NCBI GenBank assembly: GCA_013349485.1
Contig: DUZM01000231.1
Location: 1-7,928, forward strand
DNA length: 7,928 nt
Origin: Candidatus Hydrogenedentota bacterium
GTDB taxonomy: Bacteria > Hydrogenedentota > Hydrogenedentia > Hydrogenedentales > SLHB01
Reading direction: 5' to 3'
The notes under the pieces were generated by a model, which searched no databases, had not been told where the DNA came from, and saw only the letters and a program-made list of their open reading frames with translations. This document shows, piece after piece, positions 1 to 5,680 of the stretch (within the stretch, counting starts at the first letter, position 1; the number at the start of each line of letters is the position of its first letter). The translations under genes were made by a program, and so were the position numbers.

Positions 1-21
1 GGAATTGCTGTGGCCGACCCG

Positions 22-987
22 CTAGAAGCTCGCTTTAAGCGCGGGGGTCGTTTCCGCGAAATTGCTGAAGTCGCTCGGGACGTAGTCGTCGGGGACGCCG
101 CCGCCTGCGGACAGGCCAATCACGGCATTTGCCGCCACAGCGTCCTCATACGTCAGCTCGACGGCGCCATTCGTGTAGATAACGATCTGGAAAGTGCTCC
201 TCCATGTTTCACCGACCTCAGGGATTCCGGTATAGGTGACGATGACGCCGTCCGTGGCCTCTTCGTATCGGATCGAAGCGCCCGGGGCGCTCACATCGAG
301 GTAGGCCCGCATGGCCGATACGCCCGGATTCGCGAAGTGCGCCGCCAACATTCTGGTGACGGCCCACCCCCCTCCGTTGCCCAATTCGACCGCGCCGTCC
401 TCCAGGATCGTTATCCGGTCATAGGTTTGGCCGTACAGCATGACGGGTTGAGTCAAATCAATGGCCGTGCCCAACACAGGCGTGGCGTCAACCGGATCTA
501 TGTGCGGCGCAAAGTCGGCATCGCCCTGCGTCGCTTTGTATGTCCCGTCGTGCTGCGGTGAGAATAGAAAAGTCTTGTTCGCCACTTCCGCGGCCAGTTC
601 TACCGCCGAATCGAAATCCATGGTGAAGTAGTCCGGGGCGGTCGTCACCTGAATTGTCTCATCGAAAGGAATGCCGTTGGTCCTGATCCGAATCTCGCCT
701 GTCGTGTCCGGCTCGATACTGACGGTGATCGTATGCGACCCGTCGCCACGAATCGCCCCCGACGACGGACTGACCGTAATCCCCGGATCGGCCTCAATAC
801 TGTAACGGAGTACGGCGTATAGGCCCTCGAAGCGAGTGTTCGTCAACGTGAACGTCGCATCCGTCCCAGTCGTCATGTGCAGCGAGCTCACGCTGATGCT
901 TGCTGTCGGCATCCCGATTACGTAGCAGCCGACAAGTCCCGTGCAGGCTAGAGCTAAAGAGAATATCTGAATTGTTGAGTACCGCAT
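22..987 (-). CDS. Putative surface lipoprotein with two beta-sandwich regions
   Basis: This 321-residue protein of unknown function starts with a lipoprotein signal peptide: a hydrophobic stretch at about residues 7-18, then the lipobox L-V-G-C with Cys21 as the predicted lipidated residue. Tyr at +2 fits outer-membrane sorting if a Lol system exists. Residues 28-116 form a beta-rich domain with a 'VSPSSGAI...G..TITVSI' pattern, reminiscent of BACON or Ig-like domains. Residues 119-321 end with 'FQIVIYTNGAVELTYED' and 'VIGLSAGGGVPDDY', which resembles the nidogen-like beta-sandwich found in secreted proteins of planctomycete-type bacteria; that match is from memory. The ATG at 987 is preceded by AGGA with 9 nt spacing, which supports this start. 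It is transcribed away from the sugar isomerase gene and probably has its own promoter. No catalytic residues are recognisable, so a structural or binding role on the cell surface is the most that can be inferred. Confidence 0.8.
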   Translation of the reverse strand: MRYSTIQIFSLALACTGLVGCYVIGMPTASISVSSLHMTTGTDATFTLTNTRFEGLYAVLRYSIEADPGITVSPSSGAIRGDGSHTITVSIEPDTTGEIRIRTNGIPFDETIQVTTAPDYFTMDFDSAVELAAEVANKTFLFSPQHDGTYKATQGDADFAPHIDPVDATPVLGTAIDLTQPVMLYGQTYDRITILEDGAVELGNGGGWAVTRMLAAHFANPGVSAMRAYLDVSAPGASIRYEEATDGVIVTYTGIPEVGETWRSTFQIVIYTNGAVELTYEDAVAANAVIGLSAGGGVPDDYVPSDFSNFAETTPALKASF

Positions 988-996
988 ATCTCAATG

Positions 997-1000
997 TCCT
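997..1000 (-). promoter_or_regulatory. Ribosome binding site of the lipoprotein gene
   Basis: AGGA on the minus strand lies 9 nt before the ATG at 987. It favours that start over the overlapping out-of-frame ATG at 994. Confidence 0.55.
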
Positions 1001-1070
1001 TTGTCTTTCTGTCTGTTACAAAGGTGATTGTGCTCGAATGTGCCGTGGATTTCCGGCGGCATCGCCTCCC

Positions 1071-1076
1071 ATTGTA
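1071..1076 (-). promoter_or_regulatory. Candidate -10 element for the lipoprotein gene
   Basis: Read on the minus strand this is TACAAT, five of six matches to the sigma-70 consensus, about 84 nt upstream of the ATG at 987. No good -35 is present at the usual spacing, so the call is weak. Confidence 0.25.
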
Positions 1077-1250
1077 TATGGCAACACGAGCGGCCATTTT
1101 GCCTAGAAACGCGAAAGATTATTGCTGACCCATTATGAGAACTCGTCCCAACGGACTCAAGTTTCCAGGCCGCGTCTGCGCGGCCGACAGCGCAGGGATT
1201 GACGTGAACAAGCATGGATGGGCACGGTGTTTCTCGGCCGCGTGCGGATG

Positions 1251-1259
1251 TGTTACTAT
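1251..1259 (+). promoter_or_regulatory. Candidate extended -10 promoter for the sugar isomerase gene
   Basis: TGTTACTAT fits the TGn plus -10 pattern (TG, one base, then TACTAT, four of six matches). It would place the transcription start near 1266 and give a short leader of about 32 nt before the TTG start at 1299. The -35 at normal spacing (TTCTCG) is poor, which extended -10 promoters can tolerate. The promoter preferences of this organism are unknown. Confidence 0.3.
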
Positions 1260-1281
1260 CTGCCCGCTGCGATTTGCGAAT

Positions 1282-1288
1282 AGGGGAG
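1282..1288 (+). promoter_or_regulatory. Ribosome binding site that supports a TTG start
   Basis: AGGGGAG lies 10 nt upstream of the TTG at 1299. The first residues after that TTG (KIALFSQS) form the expected first beta strand of the TIM barrel. Together these decide the non-ATG start. Confidence 0.6.
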
Positions 1289-1298
1289 ACGGAACCCA

Positions 1299-2126
1299 TT
1301 GAAAATTGCCCTTTTCAGTCAGAGTCTTTTTGCCCTTCCATTGGATGAGGCCATCTCGGTAGCCGCTCGGATAGGCTATCCCGCGCTTGAGCTGGCTTGC
1401 ACGGGGCCGCACTTCGACATCGAGCTGGCGCGACACGAACCCGAAAAGATAGCGGCACGTGTGGACGAGGCGGGCCTCGAGGTCTCGGCGCTGTCTTTGT
1501 TTAATACGTTCACGGATCGGGCACAGCTTGATGAGCAAATAGAGACGGCGGCCACTTTCATCGCCCTGGCGCAGCTCCTCGACACACACGTGGTCAAGCT
1601 AACACCCGGCCCGCCCGGTTCGGCAGCAGCGACGGAAGAACATTGGCAGTGTTTGGGTGAGGCGGTGTCGCGCCTCGTGCCTATCGCGCAGGAAGCGGGT
1701 GTGCGCCTGGCCTTCGAAACGCATATGCGGCAGCTCACGGATACGCTGGCCTCATCGCAACGGCTGTTGGCACTGGCCCCGCCGGACATCCTCGGCCTTA
1801 CGGTGGATTTCTCGAACCTCGCGTTTGCGGGCGAAAAGATGGCGGACGTGGTCTCGGCCCTGAGCGGCCGGATATACAATACGCACGTTAAGAATGGCTA
1901 TATTGACGCTGACGGCGGCTGGCATTTCCAGGCGATCGATCAAGGGTTGACCGACTACGCCGAAGTGCTCCCGCTCCTGCGCGATACCGGATACGACGGG
2001 TATCTCTCCGTCGAGTGCCTTGGCCAGGATGCCGCCGAGCGGCCCGCCGAGACTGCTCGACGCGACTTGGAAATCCTGCAGCGCCTGCTGCAAGAAGTCG
2101 GGTGGACTGCCGGCGACGCCGAATAG
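1299..2126 (+). CDS. Sugar phosphate isomerase/epimerase (xylose isomerase-like TIM barrel)
   Basis: The 275-residue protein belongs to the AP-endonuclease-2/xylose isomerase-like TIM-barrel family (COG1082 type), which mostly isomerises or epimerises sugars, inositols and related polyols using a divalent metal. The typical metal ligands can be placed at Glu140 ('AFETH'), Asp170 ('TVDFSN'), His196 ('NTHVKN') and Glu239 ('LSVECLG'). The C-terminal 'GYDGYLSVE' is a family hallmark. The length is normal. It starts with TTG behind a good ribosome binding site. It is a soluble cytoplasmic enzyme with no signal peptide. The exact substrate cannot be read from sequence; hydroxypyruvate isomerase, inosose isomerase and tagatose/psicose epimerase relatives all look like this. 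The PFK-family gene lies 226 bp downstream on the same strand, so both may belong to carbohydrate catabolism, although the gap makes a strict operon uncertain. Confidence 0.88.
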   Translation: MKIALFSQSLFALPLDEAISVAARIGYPALELACTGPHFDIELARHEPEKIAARVDEAGLEVSALSLFNTFTDRAQLDEQIETAATFIALAQLLDTHVVKLTPGPPGSAAATEEHWQCLGEAVSRLVPIAQEAGVRLAFETHMRQLTDTLASSQRLLALAPPDILGLTVDFSNLAFAGEKMADVVSALSGRIYNTHVKNGYIDADGGWHFQAIDQGLTDYAEVLPLLRDTGYDGYLSVECLGQDAAERPAETARRDLEILQRLLQEVGWTAGDAE

Positions 2127-2145
2127 AAATCGCTGCCATCGCATA

Positions 2146-2188
2146 ATCGCCAGCAAGGCCGGCGTAAGACTCCCGAGAGACTGGCGAT
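2146..2188 (+). terminator. Inverted repeat after the isomerase gene, possible weak terminator
   Basis: ATCGCCAG (2146-2153) and CTGGCGAT (2181-2188) form a perfect 8-bp inverted repeat around a 27-nt loop, starting 20 nt after the isomerase stop codon. No T-run follows, so it is not a classical intrinsic terminator; it could be a transcript-end stabiliser or chance. Confidence 0.25.
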
Positions 2189-2221
2189 ACCCTATGTTGT
2201 GAGTGCGCTGGCCCCCGGAAT

Positions 2222-2251
2222 TTGACTCGCTATCGCAAACCATGCGAAAAT
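2222..2251 (+). promoter_or_regulatory. Candidate promoter for the PFK gene
   Basis: TTGACT (2222-2227, five of six) and GAAAAT (2246-2251, four of six) are separated by 18 nt. Transcription would start near 2258, just before the 18-bp repeats, which would then lie in the 5' leader. This reading is incompatible with translation of the small ORF starting at 2242, because the -10 overlaps its first codons. Confidence 0.3.
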
Positions 2252-2349
2252 CGCCGTTCACGCGGAGAAGCCTTATCCAACGGAGAAGCCTGATCCAACG
2301 GAGAAGCCTTGTCCGACGCAACAGAAATCGGCGTGGACGCGGAGCGTAA
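2242..2349 (+). CDS. Small ORF for an Arg-rich 35-residue peptide with a triple hexapeptide repeat (tentative)
   Basis: An ATG at 2242 opens a 35-codon frame ending in TAA at 2347-2349, three bases before the PFK ATG and in the same frame. The peptide has 13 Arg and one Lys. It contains RRSLIQ twice and RRSLV once, encoded by the three 18-bp DNA repeats, each with a CGG-AGA arginine codon pair. Its end overlaps the PFK ribosome binding site, so translation of one could affect the other, as leader peptides do. Against it: no ribosome binding site precedes the ATG, a candidate -10 overlaps its start, and tandem DNA repeats give repetitive peptides by chance. Treat it as a hypothesis. What is firm is that the in-frame TAA fixes the PFK start at or after 2353. 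Confidence 0.22.
   Translation: MRKSPFTRRSLIQRRSLIQRRSLVRRNRNRRGRGA
2263..2316 (+). repeat. Three tandem 18-bp repeats in front of the PFK gene
   Basis: Copies lie at 2263-2280, 2281-2298 and 2299-2316 with no spacer. Each follows CGGAGAAGCCTKRTCCRA: copy 1 and copy 2 differ at two positions, and copy 3 differs at a few in its second half. The unit is a multiple of three, so all six frames read through it. The array ends 36 nt before the PFK start codon. Confidence 0.9.
2341..2344 (+). promoter_or_regulatory. Ribosome binding site of the PFK gene
   Basis: GGAG lies 8 nt before the ATG at 2353. With the in-frame TAA at 2347-2349 it fixes that start codon. Confidence 0.65.
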
Positions 2350-2352
2350 CGT

Positions 2353-3570
2353 ATGGCGAAACTGGAAGGCAAGGTCTTGGTGGCCCAAGGCGGCGGCCCG
2401 ACCGCCGTCATCAACCAGAGCTTCGTGGGCGCGGTGCTCGAGTCGCGCAAGTTTCCCCAGGTCACACGGGTGTACGGCGCGCTGCACGGCGTGAACGGCA
2501 TCATCAACGAGGAATTCCTCGATCTCACGGAGGCGACCACGCACAACCTCGAAGCCGTGGCTCAAACGCCTTCATCCGGCCTGCTCTCGACGCGCGACAA
2601 ACCCGACGTCGAGTACTGCCGCAAGATCTTCAAAGTCTGTCAGGCGCACGACGTCCGCTATTTCTTTTATATCGGCGGAAACGACAGCGCCGACACGTGC
2701 CGGATCGTAAACGCGGAATCCGAGCAGGCCGGTTACGAACTCCGCGTTATCCACATCCCGAAGACCATTGACAACGACCTCAAAGTCACTGACCACTGCC
2801 CCGGCTACGGCTCGGCGGCCAAGTTTGTGGCCCAGGCGTTCGCGGGCGTCAACCTCGATAACCGCGCCATTCCCGGACTCTACATCGGCGTCGTCATGGG
2901 GCGCCACGCCGGCTTCCTCACGGCGGCCGCGGGTCTCGCCAAGAAATATCCAGACGACGGCCCCCATCTCATCTATGTGCCCGAACGGCCGGTGACCAAG
3001 AAGAAGTTCCTCGGCGACGTGACGGCGGCGTACAAGAAATTCGGCCGATGCATCGTAGCCGTATCGGAAGGCATCCTCGACCCGAACGGGACCCCGATTG
3101 TCGCCCAGTTCACGGCGGGCGAAAAGGACGCGCACGGCAACGTGCAGCTCTCGGGCACCGGCGCCCTCGGCGACCTGCTCGCGGCCTGGGTCAGGGAGGA
3201 AACCGACATCAAGCGCGTTCGAGCCGACACGCTCGGCTATCTCCAGCGCAGTTTTCTGGGCTGCGTCAGCGAGGTCGACCAGTTCGAGGCGCGCGAAGTC
3301 GGCGAGAAGGCTGCCCAGTACGCCATCTGGCACAACAAAGACGGCTCGGTGGCCATCCGCCGCATCGGCGATTACGCCGTCGAGTATTTCATCGCCGAAC
3401 TCGAGGAAGTGGCCCGGGACTCCTGCATAATGCCCGACGAGTTCGTCAACGACGACGGCAACTACATCACCGAGGCCTTTATCCGCTATGCCAGACCCCT
3501 GATCGGCACCCTCCCGATCATGGAGCGCATCGCCGCCCCAACCGTCGCCAAAGTCCTGCACACAGACTAG
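2353..3570 (+). CDS. 6-phosphofructokinase family enzyme, probably PPi-dependent
   Basis: The 405-residue protein is a full-length member of the phosphofructokinase A family, phosphorylating fructose 6-phosphate to fructose 1,6-bisphosphate in glycolysis. Visible motifs: N-terminal 'GGGPTAVINQS' (residues 13-23) in the phosphoryl-donor site, 'GGNDS' (108-112), catalytic 'PKTIDND' (136-142, Asp140 the likely base), 'MGRHAGFL' (182-189), 'PERP' (210-213) and 'LGYLQRS' (294-300), matching the LGHxQRG region. An acidic residue at the second variable position of GGxDS and Lys in PKTIDND are the known marks of pyrophosphate-using enzymes; ATP enzymes have Gly at both. A reversible PPi-linked reaction is therefore expected. 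The Asn in GGNDS replaces the usual Asp, a variant I recall in some PPi-type or uncharacterised PFK groups. It is cytoplasmic. The start is fixed by an upstream in-frame TAA and a GGAG site. Donor preference is inferred from motifs only. Confidence 0.92.
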   Translation: MAKLEGKVLVAQGGGPTAVINQSFVGAVLESRKFPQVTRVYGALHGVNGIINEEFLDLTEATTHNLEAVAQTPSSGLLSTRDKPDVEYCRKIFKVCQAHDVRYFFYIGGNDSADTCRIVNAESEQAGYELRVIHIPKTIDNDLKVTDHCPGYGSAAKFVAQAFAGVNLDNRAIPGLYIGVVMGRHAGFLTAAAGLAKKYPDDGPHLIYVPERPVTKKKFLGDVTAAYKKFGRCIVAVSEGILDPNGTPIVAQFTAGEKDAHGNVQLSGTGALGDLLAAWVREETDIKRVRADTLGYLQRSFLGCVSEVDQFEAREVGEKAAQYAIWHNKDGSVAIRRIGDYAVEYFIAELEEVARDSCIMPDEFVNDDGNYITEAFIRYARPLIGTLPIMERIAAPTVAKVLHTD

Positions 3571-3572
3571 AC

Positions 3573-3600
3573 CACCGATAGCACGAATTCACACGGATAA
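3573..3600 (+). repeat. Degenerate CAC(G)GATA/CACGAATTC intergenic repeat
   Basis: Just after the PFK stop, three imperfect units of 9-10 bp follow each other: CACCGATAG, CACGAATTCA, CACGGATAAG. Similar 'cacggataacacgaattcacacggataag'-style strings are, from memory, dispersed in intergenic DNA of several environmental bacterial phyla. No coding sense is apparent. Confidence 0.5.
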
Positions 3601-3648
3601 GCGTCGGCATCCAATCTCTTCTTCACGATGCTGCTCTCGTTCTGCCGC

Positions 3649-3665
3649 ACGCACTATGAGTGCGT
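3649..3665. terminator. Small hairpin in the convergent gap, possible terminator
   Basis: ACGCAC (3649-3654) and GTGCGT (3660-3665) form a perfect 6-bp stem with a 5-nt loop, between the convergent PFK and repeat-domain genes. No T-run follows on either strand, so termination is only a possibility. Confidence 0.25.
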
Positions 3666-3732
3666 AATGGAAGCTGCGCGTTACAGACATCCGCGGCGTA
3701 ACATGACGTAGCGCCGAGATTCCCGCCCTTGC

Positions 3733-3778
3733 CCCTCTGCGAGACTGTGCACTCTCTTGTGCCTCTGCGCCTCTGTGT
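3733..3778 (-). repeat. Degenerate CAGAGGC(A/G) repeat in the convergent gap
   Basis: On the minus strand CACAGAGGCGCAGAGGCAC (3777-3759) holds two near-identical units of about 9 bp. It is followed by more diverged AGAGAG, CACAG and GCAGAGG pieces down to about 3733. It resembles 'cacagaggcacagagg' strings that I recall as dispersed intergenic repeats in planctomycete-like and cyanobacterial genomes. It lies about 50 bp downstream of the minus-strand stop at 3827. Confidence 0.5.
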
Positions 3779-3826
3779 AAGCAGAAAAGCTCCCGGTTCG
3801 GATACGGCTTCGTCGCGGGTTCTTGC

Positions 3827-5674
3827 CTACTGTCCCGCTTGAATGAGGGCGTTGAACTCCTGGTCGGAAATCGGATTGAGGATGAGGAAACCCAGATTGG
3901 TGACTTCGCCGGCGACGATTTCGACGTTTTTGGTGATGACGGACTGCTCGTAGTCGGGTCCTACGAAGGTGAGCATCAATTTTGGATGAAGACCATCGGG
4001 CAAGGCGTGCAGCATGACAAAATCGCCGTTCGCATCCGTTACGGTTGTAGGTGCATGGCAAACGTCGCTCAGTTTCTTCCCGTCGGCCAGCACTGCCTCG
4101 CACTGTATTGACGTGTTGGAAACGGGGTTGCCTTCGGCATCCGCCAGACTTCCCTCGATTCCGCCAAGTCCCTCGTAGGAAGAACACATTACCTCTATTT
4201 CCAGAGTTTTCCCGCCGGCATCGTTCGTAAACGGTGTGCTGACTCCCAGAGTGAGTATTCGGCCGCCGATTCTTCGGTATCCCACTGCTTCGTACATCTG
4301 TCCTGAAACCAGACCACGGCAATACAGCTCGCCATCGTCGGGTACAAGACCGTCGCCGTCCAAGGCATCGATGAGTCCGTCTCTGCCTAAGCCGTGCGCA
4401 CCGGCGATACGGACGCCGCCCCCAATATGTTCAAGCGGCGCACCGGTCACGTCCACGAATCGTATCCGGGCCTTGAAGAAGCCTTGAGGCACGGCAAAAT
4501 TAAACTCTACGGCATCTCCCGGAGCGAGTTGCAGGATACCCACCTCGTTACTCTCGTCGTCTGCATGGATAGAAGTCCGGCAGGGCGACCAGCAAATACG
4601 AACCTGTCGCGGCCCAGTTAGGTCTATTGCGACGTTATACGAACCATCGGTGTCGTTGGACAAGAGCTTGTCCGGCAGTCCGTCTTCCTCCGCCGAATCC
4701 TCTGGCTTTTCAATATACACCCAGACGTTCACCGGGTGAACCGGGCGTCCGCTGGAAGCGTCTGTGACCTTCCCGTAGACGCGCGCCGCCGATGGAAGAA
4801 TGAAGTCCACGCCTCGCGTAATCTGGCCGTCCTTAACGCGCACGTTCGTCCTTAGCCCTTCGGCGTCAGTCCCGAGCCAAGAAAGGATGTCCATGCCTTC
4901 CTTCATTCTCACCCCTACGGTATGGGCATAGGCGCGCCCCAGCCCCGAGACAACGTAATTGCCGCTCGCGTCCGTGAGGGCCGAGTAGGCCACTACCGGG
5001 TACCAAGGGGGATCGGCGAACGATCCTGCTGGTAGGCCTTGGCATAGCACGCCCACGGTGGCGCCGCTGGCGGGCGTGCCGTCCACGAGCCTGACTGTTC
5101 CCGCAATCGCACCGGCGGATCCCAATACAAACACCGCATTGTCAGTCCCTGTCGGGACCTGCGAGAAAAATCCCAGGCCGTACCCCGCCTTTGTCACGGC
5201 GAAGTCGCATACACCTTCCAAGCTGACGCCGATCTCGAGGAATCCTGCTTTGTCAGTGCGAACGGTTGCCAGTCTGATGCGCGATGCGGAGCCCAGCCTC
5301 CCTGGTTCGGGCTCACAATCGAGCAAACTCACTATCGCATCCGCCACCGGACTTCCCGTCGTGTCCAGCACGCGCCCTGAGACTGACGAAGTAGCCCTTA
5401 CAAGCGTGAAGTCGATGCTATTGCGCTTGTCGGCCGACTCGATCCATGCGTTGGAGACCCGCTTTCTTTTCGCTACATAACCCTTTGCAGATGCCCAGAC
5501 AATTGCCTCAACTGTGTCTGCGGCTTTTTCGACGCCGACGATCTGGTAGCTTCCGTCTATGCCGGACTCGGACGAGTGCGACCGTACAACAGAGCCGCCC
5601 TCTGACGTCGCATCGACCCGGACGGTCGCTCCAGCAATGGGATAGCCTTGCTCATCGGTCACGCAACCGGGCAA
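3827..5674 (-). CDS. Six carboxypeptidase-regulatory-like domains; probable C-terminal part of the sigma factor protein
   Basis: The open frame codes for about 615 residues and is built almost wholly of carboxypeptidase-regulatory-like (transthyretin-like) beta-sandwich domains. Six can be placed by their 'G.V.D..G.P...A.V' openings and 'T(D)..G.Y/F' middles: about residues 2-92, 97-184, 190-292, 298-394, 400-496 and 505-600. Domain 2 begins 'VSGRVLDTTGSPV', domain 3 'IAGTVRLVDGTPA', domain 4 'VYGKVTDASSGRPV', domain 6 'GGIEGSLADAEGNPV'. Such domains act outside the cytoplasm in binding, yet this frame has no signal peptide. Its only early starts are TTG at 5674 and GTG at 5662, neither with a ribosome binding site; the frame is closed by TGA at 5680-5678, and domain 1 begins abruptly at 'PGCVTDEQG'. 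It is best read as the continuation, after a one-base frame change, of the sigma factor gene it overlaps. Alternatives are a coupled separate gene or a decayed locus. Confidence 0.8.
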   Translation of the reverse strand: MPGCVTDEQGYPIAGATVRVDATSEGGSVVRSHSSESGIDGSYQIVGVEKAADTVEAIVWASAKGYVAKRKRVSNAWIESADKRNSIDFTLVRATSSVSGRVLDTTGSPVADAIVSLLDCEPEPGRLGSASRIRLATVRTDKAGFLEIGVSLEGVCDFAVTKAGYGLGFFSQVPTGTDNAVFVLGSAGAIAGTVRLVDGTPASGATVGVLCQGLPAGSFADPPWYPVVAYSALTDASGNYVVSGLGRAYAHTVGVRMKEGMDILSWLGTDAEGLRTNVRVKDGQITRGVDFILPSAARVYGKVTDASSGRPVHPVNVWVYIEKPEDSAEEDGLPDKLLSNDTDGSYNVAIDLTGPRQVRICWSPCRTSIHADDESNEVGILQLAPGDAVEFNFAVPQGFFKARIRFVDVTGAPLEHIGGGVRIAGAHGLGRDGLIDALDGDGLVPDDGELYCRGLVSGQMYEAVGYRRIGGRILTLGVSTPFTNDAGGKTLEIEVMCSSYEGLGGIEGSLADAEGNPVSNTSIQCEAVLADGKKLSDVCHAPTTVTDANGDFVMLHALPDGLHPKLMLTFVGPDYEQSVITKNVEIVAGEVTNLGFLILNPISDQEFNALIQAGQ

Positions 5675-5680
5675 GAGTCA
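5652..5680 (-). other. Frame junction between the sigma factor and the six-domain region
   Basis: The sigma frame stops with TGA at 5654-5652, while the downstream frame is open from 5677. Joining them needs a +1 change (one base skipped or one extra base in the sequence) somewhere between about 5678 and 5654. A join near 5675 gives 'SSPRLTLPGCVTDEQG', which restores a proper first beta strand (h-x-G-x-V). I see no classical slippery heptamer and no Shine-Dalgarno-like stimulator; CGA-TGA at the sigma stop and CTT-G at 5675-5672 are the only imaginable +1 sites. An indel or assembly error is the simplest reading. Confidence 0.65.

Larger units (their letters stand above)
988..1298. other. Divergent intergenic region (about 310 bp)
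   Basis: This gap separates the leftward lipoprotein gene from the rightward sugar isomerase gene and should contain both promoters. A minus-strand TACAAT (1076-1071) and a plus-strand extended -10 (1251-1259) are visible. There is also a 6-bp inverted repeat, CTGCGC at 1176-1181 with GCGCAG at 1190-1195. Short ORFs in this gap overlap each other on both strands and lack protein-like composition, so no gene is called. Confidence 0.6.

Noticed and set aside
10..561. Plus-strand ORF of 183 codons at the left edge
   Set aside because: It lies entirely antisense to the lipoprotein gene, has no ribosome binding site or domain, and its composition is that expected from a shadow frame.
1119..1589. 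Minus-strand ORF of 156 codons over the divergent gap and isomerase start
   Set aside because: It would cover the isomerase promoter, ribosome binding site and first 97 codons, shows no recognisable motif, and has no good initiation site.
2222..2353. Riboswitch in the leader before the PFK gene
   Set aside because: No known aptamer core is recognisable; the region is dominated by direct repeats rather than paired helices.
1752..2565. Minus-strand ORFs of 264 and 111 codons crossing the gap before the PFK gene, with Leu-Arg-Trp or Ala-Ser-Pro-Leu-Asp repeats
   Set aside because: The repetitive peptides come from the 18-bp DNA repeats; the rest is antisense to two strongly supported enzymes.
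2572..3561. Minus-strand ORF of 329 codons inside the PFK gene
   Set aside because: Long antisense frames are common in GC-rich genes; the plus-strand frame has clear PFK motifs and a well-supported start.
3681..4322. Minus-strand ORF of 213 codons overlapping the end of the six-domain region
   Set aside because: It is out of frame with the six-domain gene and is rich in Arg, Asn and Ser without a domain; the overlapping frame carries the sixth beta-sandwich domain.
5675..5675. Programmed +1 frameshift of the prfB type at the sigma/repeat-domain junction
   Set aside because: The required CTT-TGA context with a Shine-Dalgarno-like stimulator is not present. Only weak candidate sites exist, so programmed shifting is kept as a possibility in the findings but not annotated.
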